From a virus, in IMG/VR virus record IMGVR_UViG_3300027754_005655, positions 1 through 64,000 of that record: a stretch of DNA of 64,000 nucleotides; one strand, written 5' to 3'. Below are positions 17,324 to 24,609 of the stretch, one piece after another. Both the position numbers and the translations under genes were made by a program. Under the pieces are notes generated by a model. The model did no database searches. It was not told where the DNA came from and worked only from the letters and a program-made list of their open reading frames with translations. Numbering within the stretch: position 1 is the stretch's first letter; every line of letters begins with the position of its first letter.

Positions 17324-18261
17324 CACCAATTGCGATTGCAATTATCGGACAAGGTTTTGTAGGAGGGTCTTTAGCTACTATTTTTTCCGAACGAGGTTTT
17401 GATGTTTATGCTTATGATAAAGCAGGAAAGTATGCAAAAGGATCTCTACCAAGCCATGGAGATCCAGTTGCAAGTTACCCAGGATCCATTGCAGAATTAA
17501 TTGGGGATAATGAGAATGGTGGAACACCGGGGTTTTCTAATGTTTATTTTGTGTGTCTTCCAACACCAATGAATGAAGATGGATCAGCCGATCTTTCTAT
17601 CGTAGAAGGTGCATTAAAAGAATTGGCAGCTGTTCCTGGTGAACGAATTGCAGTAGTTAAATCAACTGTTCCACCAGGATCGACTGATCGCTGGAATAAA
17701 GAGTTTTTAGAATCTGGACTTCATGTAATTTTTAATCCAGAATTTCTAACAGAAGCAAATGCGTTAGATGATATGCGAAACCAAAGTCGTATCATTCTTG
17801 GAGGTCCACGCCCGTGGATTAATACCGTTAAGCAAGTTTTTCAAACAGCATTTCCAAAAGTTCCTCTTATTAAAACATCATCTACTACTGCTGAAATGAT
17901 AAAATACGTTACTAATAACTTTTTAACTGTAAAGGTTATGTTCGCAAATGAAATGTATCAAATTTGCAATGCTTTAGATAAAGCCGGCGCCAATGTAGAC
18001 TATGATAAAGTAATTGAATATGCAAAATATGACAAGAGATTAGGCGATAGTCATTGGGCAGTGCCAGGTCCAGATGGTCATCTTGGAGTAGGTGGAAGCT
18101 GCTTTTGTAAAGACATCAATGCAATGACATATGTTGCTGATCAATTGAATATTGACACGCCTGTGTTGGACGGCGCGTGGAAAAAGAACTTAGAAGTCCG
18201 TCCTGAAAGAGACTGGGAATTGCTTATAGGCCGTGCTGTCTCCACTAAAAATAACAAGTAA
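17320..18261 (+). CDS. UDP-glucose/GDP-mannose dehydrogenase family protein, shortened
   Basis: A 313-residue NAD-dependent nucleotide-sugar dehydrogenase. IAIIGQGFVGGSLATIF (5-21) binds NAD, VKSTVPPGSTDRW near 109 and FNPEFLTEANALDD near 135 are signature motifs, and LGVGGSCFCKDINAM near 254 carries the catalytic Cys. The sequence stops soon after this domain, so most of the usual C-terminal UDP-binding domain is absent. It overlaps the preceding related gene by four bases, suggesting the pair works together, for instance to make a uronic acid. Confidence 0.8.
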   Translation: MTPIAIAIIGQGFVGGSLATIFSERGFDVYAYDKAGKYAKGSLPSHGDPVASYPGSIAELIGDNENGGTPGFSNVYFVCLPTPMNEDGSADLSIVEGALKELAAVPGERIAVVKSTVPPGSTDRWNKEFLESGLHVIFNPEFLTEANALDDMRNQSRIILGGPRPWINTVKQVFQTAFPKVPLIKTSSTTAEMIKYVTNNFLTVKVMFANEMYQICNALDKAGANVDYDKVIEYAKYDKRLGDSHWAVPGPDGHLGVGGSCFCKDINAMTYVADQLNIDTPVLDGAWKKNLEVRPERDWELLIGRAVSTKNNK

Positions 18262-18297
18262 TGAACTAACACATGCTTGCGTAATATAATTGTTTTA

Positions 18298-19119
18298 ATG
18301 GAAGAAGATGTTAAGTTTGAGATTCTGCCTACAGGAAAACAGCATGTTTCTTTTTCAGAAGTAAAGCTTTGGAAAGAATGTTCTTATCATCACAATTTAG
18401 TTCACATCAAAAAGTTAAGTCTTTTTAAGCCTTCACCGGCGCTTGATTTTGGAACTGCTATTCACGCTTCATGTGAACACTATCTTTTAACTCGCGAAAT
18501 GAAACCTGAAATTGCTTTCGACAGCATGGAAAAAGCATGGGCAACAAATTCGACGCCTGAAAATCCAGACTTTACCCAAGCTTCATTAGCAAAATCAAAA
18601 TTAGAAGCCGCAACAATTCTTTCTGAACTCCCAAAATTTCTTGATGAAACATTTCCTGAATGGGAAACAATTTCTGCTGAACATCAGCTATACGAACCGA
18701 TCAATAATCATCCTCATGCCTTTAAGGGGTTTATCGACGGCGTGATTAAAGCGAAAGGAAAACGTGGTGAAACAATCTATTGGGTTATCGATTGGAAATC
18801 GACCGCTCGTGGATGGTATCGAGATAAACGTTCAGATCCAATGGTAGCAGCGCAGTTAGCATTATATAAAAACTATTGGTGCCAAAAAAATCCCGAGATT
18901 CCATTTAAGGATGTTCGTTGCGGTTTCGTTCTTCTTAAGAAGTCTGCGAAACAAGGAGAGCATTGCGAGCTATTTTCAGTTCCATTAGGCGAAGTACCAA
19001 TTAATCGTTCTCTTAAGGTCGTTAGTAACATGATAACTGCTGTAAAAAAAGGAATTGCTTTAAAAAATAGAGACGCTTGCACTTGGTGTGAATATAAAGA
19101 TACTGAACACTGTATCTAA
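18298..19119 (+). CDS. PD-(D/E)XK nuclease with candidate Fe-S cysteines
   Basis: A 273-residue RecB/Cas4-like nuclease. HVSFSEVKLWKECSYHHNL near 16-34 is the N-terminal part, FGTAIHASCEHYL near 51 the conserved GxxxH helix, and the core is DGVIKAKG...WVIDWKST near 142-168 with a following QLALYK. One cysteine (KECSYH) plus three at the C-terminus (ACTWCEYKDTEHC) match the four-cysteine iron-sulfur staple of AddB and Cas4 proteins. It probably cuts or resects DNA. It lies unexpectedly among sugar genes. ATG 18298 is preferred to TTG 18277. Confidence 0.8.
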   Translation: MEEDVKFEILPTGKQHVSFSEVKLWKECSYHHNLVHIKKLSLFKPSPALDFGTAIHASCEHYLLTREMKPEIAFDSMEKAWATNSTPENPDFTQASLAKSKLEAATILSELPKFLDETFPEWETISAEHQLYEPINNHPHAFKGFIDGVIKAKGKRGETIYWVIDWKSTARGWYRDKRSDPMVAAQLALYKNYWCQKNPEIPFKDVRCGFVLLKKSAKQGEHCELFSVPLGEVPINRSLKVVSNMITAVKKGIALKNRDACTWCEYKDTEHCI

Positions 19120-19154
19120 AAAGATTACAAGACTCAAAAAATAGTTACGATAGG

Positions 19155-20405
19155 ATGGTAATGAGCGACAAGAAAACCATATTAATGTTAAGCGACCACC
19201 CACTCTCGACCTCGGGCGTGGGTACACAAGCCCGATGGTTGATTCATGGATTGATTAATACAGGAAAATATAGCTTCAAGTGTTTTGGCGGTGCAGTAAA
19301 ACATGATGACTATAATTTAAACGTAGTCAATAAAGATTTTATTATTAAACCAACCGACGGCTTTGGAGATAGAAACTTATTAAGACAAACGTTGGTTCAA
19401 CTTCGTCCAGATGCGTTAATGCTTTTTACTGACCCACGATTCTTTATTTGGGTTTGGGAAATGGCAGATGAGATTAAACAAATTTGTCCAATAACTTATT
19501 GGCATCTTTGGGACAATTATCCTTGGCCAAGTTTCAATGAAGTTCTTTATGAGTCGACGGATTTAATCAATTGTATTAATTGGCCAACTTATGAAATGGT
19601 TAAAGAACGATTTCCTGAAAAAGCGAATTACGTACCTCATGCAGTACCAAAAGAAGTCTATAAGCCACTTCCTGAAGCTAGTGTTTTAGCATTTAAGAAA
19701 AAGCTTTTAGGAGAGAATAGAGCTGATCACTTTGTAGCTGGTTATGTAAGTCGTAATGCAAGACGAAAGATGCCAGGCGATATTTTAATTTCTTGGAAGA
19801 TGTTTTTAGAAAAGCTGGAAGAAAAACATGGACATCGTAAAGCTACGATGGTTATGCATACTGAACCGTTAGATCCAGAAGGACCAAACCTATATCACGT
19901 TATAGACATGTTAAACATACAAAATGATGTTATTTTTTCCAAAGATAGAACGCCGTTTGAAGATATGGCATTGTTGTATAACTCTTTCGATACTATTGTT
20001 AATCGTAGTTGTAATGAAGGATTCGGTTTACCTACACTAGAATCAATGATGTGTGGTAAACCTATCATAGCAATTAAAACGGGCGGTCTAACCAGACAAG
20101 TTGAAGACTTAGAGACAGGCGAACAATTCGGAATAGGATTAGATCCTGAAGTAAAATCATTGGTTGGGAATCAAATGGTTCCATATATCTACGAAGATTT
20201 TATTTCGCATGAAACTATGGCCAATGCGTTTATGAAGATGTACGAGTTAGGTCCTGAAGGACGTAAGGAATTAGGATCTAAGGCGATGGCACACGCTCAT
20301 AAAAATTACAATATAGAAAAAACAGTTGAAACTTGGGATAAAACATTGTCAAATACAATAAACACATGGAAAAACGATAAGTTATGGTCTCACAAGGAGA
20401 TTTGA
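19155..20405 (+). CDS. GT4 family glycosyltransferase
   Basis: A 416-residue GT-B enzyme of usual GT4 length. It begins with ILMLSDHPLSTSGVGTQARW, the acceptor-side loop. The C-terminal half contains GYVSRNARRKMPGDIL near 197, RSCNEGFGLPTLESMMCGKP near 280-299 with the conserved ExxxxxxxE-type donor motif, and AIKTGGLTRQVED. The start could be ATG 19155 or ATG 19161; an AGG lies just upstream. It follows the nuclease gene by 35 bases. Confidence 0.88.
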   Translation: MVMSDKKTILMLSDHPLSTSGVGTQARWLIHGLINTGKYSFKCFGGAVKHDDYNLNVVNKDFIIKPTDGFGDRNLLRQTLVQLRPDALMLFTDPRFFIWVWEMADEIKQICPITYWHLWDNYPWPSFNEVLYESTDLINCINWPTYEMVKERFPEKANYVPHAVPKEVYKPLPEASVLAFKKKLLGENRADHFVAGYVSRNARRKMPGDILISWKMFLEKLEEKHGHRKATMVMHTEPLDPEGPNLYHVIDMLNIQNDVIFSKDRTPFEDMALLYNSFDTIVNRSCNEGFGLPTLESMMCGKPIIAIKTGGLTRQVEDLETGEQFGIGLDPEVKSLVGNQMVPYIYEDFISHETMANAFMKMYELGPEGRKELGSKAMAHAHKNYNIEKTVETWDKTLSNTINTWKNDKLWSHKEI

Positions 20406-20406
20406 A

Positions 20407-21573
20407 ATGAAAAAAGTTGTTGTAAGAGGTCCCGCTTTAACTCAATCAGGATACGGTGTTCATTGTAGGCAAGTTGCTGCGTGGCTTTTATCCAAATCGA
20501 ATGTCGACGTAAAGTTTCAAGCGCTACCTTGGGGAAACACTCCTTGGATATTAGATAAAAATGTCCAAAGAGGTTTAATAGATAAGATTACAAAGAATTC
20601 TGTAGAGCTGTCTGTGCCCGACGATAAGCGGTATGATGTTTCTTTTCAGCTACAGCTTCCTAACGAATGGGACCGGTCTATAGCAAGGTTTAATGTTGGT
20701 ATGACAGCCGCAGTCGAAACTGATACGTGTAATCCAGCATGGGCCGAAGCATGCAATAAAATGAACTTAATCATAGTTCCATCGGCTCATGCAGCAAATT
20801 GTTTAAAAAATGGAGGAACAATTAATGTTCCAATTGTCGTAGTTCCCGAATCTTTTTGCGATGAAATATTAGAAGAAACCAATGATCAATTGCCAGATTT
20901 TTCTACGAACTTTAATTTCTTAATATTTGGTCAAATCACTGGCGACAATTCGCTTAATGATCGTAAAAATATCATACTTACGATTAAGTGGCTTTGCGAA
21001 GTTTTTAAGAACGATAAAGATGTTGGTATAGTAATAAAAACAAATCTTGGTCGTAATACGGCGATAGATAAACGTCGTACAGAACAATTGATAAATACTG
21101 TGGTTAAACAATGTAGACATGGAGATTTTCCTAAAGTACATTTATTGCATGGTGAGATGTCAAATTCTGAAGTTGCTACGCTTTATAAACATAAGCAAAT
21201 AAAGGCACTCGTATCTTTGACCCGAGGCGAAGGTTATGGTTTGCCGATTCTTGAAGCCGCAGCCAGCGGTTTACCTGTAATAGCGACAGGATGGTCTGGT
21301 CACACTGAGTTCCTTAAACATGGAAAGTATATTTCGATATCGTATGATCTAAAGCAAATACATGCATCTAGGGTTGATAATCAAATATTCGTTCCTCATG
21401 CGAAATGGGCAGAAGTAATTGAGGAAGATGTTAAGAAAAAATTAATAAAGTTTCGAAACAACCCTACGATTCCTTGCGAATGGGCAGTAGAATTAGCTTC
21501 TGTTATAAAACAGAAGTATTCTTCTGAGGCTATATTCAAAACTTATGATGAGGTGACTAAAGAAATAATATGA
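20407..21573 (+). CDS. GT4 family glycosyltransferase
   Basis: A 388-residue GT-B enzyme. VVVRGPALTQSGYGVHCRQV at the N-terminus is the acceptor-side glycine loop, shared in style with the upstream enzyme. TRGEGYGLPILEAAASGLPV near 274-293 is the donor-site motif of GT4, followed by ATGWSGHTEFLKHG. AAGGAG lies shortly before the ATG and supports the start. It is the last clear sugar gene of the run and overlaps the following membrane-protein gene by four bases. Confidence 0.88.
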   Translation: MKKVVVRGPALTQSGYGVHCRQVAAWLLSKSNVDVKFQALPWGNTPWILDKNVQRGLIDKITKNSVELSVPDDKRYDVSFQLQLPNEWDRSIARFNVGMTAAVETDTCNPAWAEACNKMNLIIVPSAHAANCLKNGGTINVPIVVVPESFCDEILEETNDQLPDFSTNFNFLIFGQITGDNSLNDRKNIILTIKWLCEVFKNDKDVGIVIKTNLGRNTAIDKRRTEQLINTVVKQCRHGDFPKVHLLHGEMSNSEVATLYKHKQIKALVSLTRGEGYGLPILEAAASGLPVIATGWSGHTEFLKHGKYISISYDLKQIHASRVDNQIFVPHAKWAEVIEEDVKKKLIKFRNNPTIPCEWAVELASVIKQKYSSEAIFKTYDEVTKEII

Positions 21574-21890
21574 TTATTTTGATTTTTGTTTCGTTGATCG
21601 TTTCTATAGCTTCATTTTATGCTCTTTATTATAGTGTAAAAAGAAACTTCGAACTTATCGATTTGCTAGAAGAAACTAACGAACAAATTGATAAAGCCAT
21701 AGAAACGTTAGACGATTGTTATAAAAGAATAGATAAAAAAGCTAAGCTAGAATTATTCTCGAACGAACCTGCAGTTCGCGAATTAGTCGAAGACATGAAG
21801 ATGGCCCGCTCCGCGATTCTATTAATTTCTGAAAAACTAACTGGAGATAAAAATGAAGAGCGCCTCGCCGCGGCCGCGCAAGAAAGTTAA
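21570..21890 (+). CDS. Small single-pass membrane protein with coiled coil
   Basis: A 106-residue protein. Residues 2-22 (IILIFVSLIVSIASFYALYY) form one strongly hydrophobic segment, followed by a charged, heptad-rich helical region (LIDLLEETNEQIDKAIETL). The form suggests an inner-membrane-anchored coiled coil. No family is recognised. It is coupled to the glycosyltransferase before it, and its 3' end overlaps a strong ribosome-binding site and ATG at 21853 in another frame. Confidence 0.65.
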   Translation: MIILIFVSLIVSIASFYALYYSVKRNFELIDLLEETNEQIDKAIETLDDCYKRIDKKAKLELFSNEPAVRELVEDMKMARSAILLISEKLTGDKNEERLAAAAQES

Positions 21891-21895
21891 CGACG

Positions 21896-22723
21896 ATGAT
21901 AAGAAAAAACAAAAAAGAACAAGATAAGAAACTCGATGAAAAATCTTGTTCTGTAAACATTGTAGACGTTGTAGATGCTGTAGATGCTGTAGTCGTAGTG
22001 CAAGAAAAAGAGCAAAAAGAAAAAATAAAAAAAGTAGATCCTGCAAAGCTATATTTTAATGCAGATACACAACGTGCCATCGTCGAATTTCAATCTACCG
22101 AAGATCGTGTCGTTCGTGAACGACTTTACGTATTGGAGATAATGCCAGCTTTTCAAAAGTTGGTAGAAAATCTTATTAATATTCATAAATTTGCAGGATT
22201 ACACGACTCGTATGATGATCTAAGAAATGATTGTATTAATTTTTTATTTGAAACTATTTGTAAGTTTGACGACTCCCGTGGAACAAATGCGTTTTCTTAT
22301 TTTAACGTCGTAGCTAAAAACTGGTTGATAATAAAGTCTAAACAGAAATCTCAAAAATCTAAAAAGAATGTTAGCCTAGACGATCTTAGTCTTCTTTCGG
22401 CTCATGAAAAAAATATACTTGAAGAACATAACGTTTTGCCTTCGCAAGATTTGTTTTTAGATAGTTTAATATCATCTAAATCAATAGGCGTCTTACTATG
22501 CGATATTAGGGAAAAGTTGCGAACAGAAAATGAATTAACGTGCATTAATTCTATCATAACGATATTTCAAAATATAGAAGATATAGATTTATTAAATAAA
22601 AATGCAATATTGTTATATATGAGAGAATTGTCTGGGCTTAGTCCAAAACAATTGACAACGACAATGCAAGTTATAAAAAAACATTATAAAAAAATTAAAA
22701 ACGAACAAAGAAATGAGTTGTGA
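21896..22723 (+). CDS. gp55-like late-transcription sigma factor
   Basis: A 275-residue protein whose middle part resembles the core of T4 gp55-type sigma factors. KFDDSRGTNAFSYFNVVAKN near 125-144 corresponds to sigma region 2, the part that binds polymerase clamp and -10 DNA, and DDLSLLS follows. The N-terminal 60 residues are a lysine- and valine-rich low-complexity extension. Such factors direct late gene transcription, fitting its place just ahead of structural genes. ATG 21896 lacks a ribosome-binding site. A strongly served ATG at 21853 in another frame encodes a basic peptide running into the same A-rich stretch, so the true start is uncertain. Confidence 0.75.
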   Translation: MIRKNKKEQDKKLDEKSCSVNIVDVVDAVDAVVVVQEKEQKEKIKKVDPAKLYFNADTQRAIVEFQSTEDRVVRERLYVLEIMPAFQKLVENLINIHKFAGLHDSYDDLRNDCINFLFETICKFDDSRGTNAFSYFNVVAKNWLIIKSKQKSQKSKKNVSLDDLSLLSAHEKNILEEHNVLPSQDLFLDSLISSKSIGVLLCDIREKLRTENELTCINSIITIFQNIEDIDLLNKNAILLYMRELSGLSPKQLTTTMQVIKKHYKKIKNEQRNEL

Positions 22724-23080
22724 GTGGAAACGTCGCTAGAAAATTCCGAACTTAAACTAGAAACCAAAGTAAGAGATTTTTCCAGTTTGCTAGATCAAAT
22801 AGACGGTTTATCAGATAAAAAGAAAAAACTTTGGAAAGAAATATATGAGAACGCTATTTGTGATAGACAAAATGCTTATGTTCTATTCGCAAAACTAGTC
22901 AACATCGTCGAGGACAAAAGTTCAGAACATGCGGTGCACGGTAAATCGTTATCTTCTTATATAGAAAAGATGAGTAAAGCCAACGATCAATTAATTAAGT
23001 TAGCTGAACTTATCTCAAGAAATGAAAAGACGAATGACGAGATAGACTCGGACGAAATGTTTAAAAAGATAAACGGATAG
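22724..23080 (+). CDS. Small helical protein of unknown function
   Basis: A 118-residue, acidic and predicted mainly helical protein with a GTG start directly abutting the sigma-factor stop codon. SLLDQIDGLSDKKKKLWKEI and YIEKMSKANDQLIKLAELI look like amphipathic helices. There is no motif that fixes a role. Its position between a late sigma factor and baseplate hub genes would suit a transcription or assembly partner, but this is only context. Confidence 0.6.
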   Translation: METSLENSELKLETKVRDFSSLLDQIDGLSDKKKKLWKEIYENAICDRQNAYVLFAKLVNIVEDKSSEHAVHGKSLSSYIEKMSKANDQLIKLAELISRNEKTNDEIDSDEMFKKING

Positions 23081-23081
23081 T

Positions 23082-24608
23082 ATGTCGCTATTTAATAATA
23101 CAAAACCTGGTAACATGATCTCTCGCCTCGGTGAAGGCGGAATATCAAGAGTTACAAATCAGATTAAAGATGCGATTGATCCGCCTCAACCAACTTTTAA
23201 ACGTATGATAGTCTTGGACGTTATTCACGATCCGCAAATAATAGACGACAATAAAATAAGCTATTGGGAAAACGTAATTAGGGTTACAAATTCTAGATTT
23301 GCTAAAATGTTGCCTCGCAATTCTGTTATTGCGCAACCTGCGACCATCTCGTCCACGCGTATTTCTCAACCAATGTTTTTGTTGCCTTTTTTCCCCTCGC
23401 ATCTAGCCTTGCCATGCAAACCAGGAGAAATGGTTTGGACAATGTTTGAAGATCCAAATGCAGAAATTAAAGAAATGGGATATTGGTTTTGTAGAATTTC
23501 AGAACCTCATTTTATAGATGACGTAAATCATACGCATCATGCTATGCAGCTTGATCAATCTCTAAAAGCTTCTATAAAAAAGAATATGCAGGGAGAAGCC
23601 GGTACAGGTCCTGTTTATGAATTAAGAAATGGAAAAACTATAAGTACCAAAGATGGTGTTAGAACAACAATTATCGATTCAAAATTAATACAAACAGATG
23701 ATGAATCAGTATTCGAAAAATTAATAACAAATTCAGATGCTGCACAAATTATTCAATACGAAGCGATTCCAAGATTTAGAAAACGACCAGGCGATATTGC
23801 CTTAGAAGGTAGCAACAATACACTAATAGTCTTAGGAACTGATCGCACTGGTGAGGCTGCAAAAATTTCGTTAGACGCGTCACAACCGGGTAGAGGAATA
23901 TTACCAGATCGTACATTTGATTTTTTTGGATACTCAGGTGCTATCGATCTTGTCGCAGGAAGAGGAATGACACCTACGACTGGCGGCACCTCCGCAATAA
24001 CAAAAAAAATTAGCGATGGACAAGAACTAAAAAAAGAACTTTTAAAAATACCGGACGAATTGTCACCCGCCGAAGGAGATCCAGACTTTACACAAGATCG
24101 TAGCAGAATACTGATATCGCAAAGAACTCTCCCAGACGCAAACTTTGGTCTAAAAGACTACATAAGCAAAAAATTATCAATATCTGATACCGCATCTGGC
24201 GATGCTGGCATCGTAATAAAGTCGGATAAAATTAGAATCATAGCTCGTTCTGATATTTCTTTCATAGTTACAAACTTCGAAGATCTACAAGTCGCAGAAC
24301 AAACAGTAAAATCTGGTTCATCAGATACAGCAAAGTGGGCGTCAATTACTATAAGAGCTAATGGCGATATAATTTTTACCCCTAGCGACAAAGGTTATAT
24401 CAAATTAGGCGGAGACGATGCAAAACAGGCTATCGTTTGTACAGCAAATCCAGCCACCACGACTGAAGGATCAGTCACATCGTTGCCGATTGCTTCAACG
24501 TCAGGAGGATTTATTGGTACAACAGGTGGCAACGCCGATGCCTCAGCAACAAAATTGTCTTCAGCTCCTGATTTAGGAACTTTTTCGAAAAAAGTTTTAA
24601 TTAAATAG
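23082..24608 (+). CDS. Baseplate hub/central spike protein, gp5-like
   Basis: A 508-residue structural protein. The N-terminal 150 residues hold an OB-fold-like region (FPSHLALPCKPGEMVWTMFED), as in T4 gp5 and VgrG-type spikes. RKRPGDIALEGSNNTLIVLG near 231-250 is a segment typical of marine T4-like hub proteins. ITIRANGDIIFTPSDKGYI near 421 resembles beta-helix spike repeats. No lysozyme domain is present; the next gene may carry that function. It would form the membrane-piercing centre of the baseplate. Confidence 0.75.
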   Translation: MSLFNNTKPGNMISRLGEGGISRVTNQIKDAIDPPQPTFKRMIVLDVIHDPQIIDDNKISYWENVIRVTNSRFAKMLPRNSVIAQPATISSTRISQPMFLLPFFPSHLALPCKPGEMVWTMFEDPNAEIKEMGYWFCRISEPHFIDDVNHTHHAMQLDQSLKASIKKNMQGEAGTGPVYELRNGKTISTKDGVRTTIIDSKLIQTDDESVFEKLITNSDAAQIIQYEAIPRFRKRPGDIALEGSNNTLIVLGTDRTGEAAKISLDASQPGRGILPDRTFDFFGYSGAIDLVAGRGMTPTTGGTSAITKKISDGQELKKELLKIPDELSPAEGDPDFTQDRSRILISQRTLPDANFGLKDYISKKLSISDTASGDAGIVIKSDKIRIIARSDISFIVTNFEDLQVAEQTVKSGSSDTAKWASITIRANGDIIFTPSDKGYIKLGGDDAKQAIVCTANPATTTEGSVTSLPIASTSGGFIGTTGGNADASATKLSSAPDLGTFSKKVLIK

Positions 24609-24609
24609 C

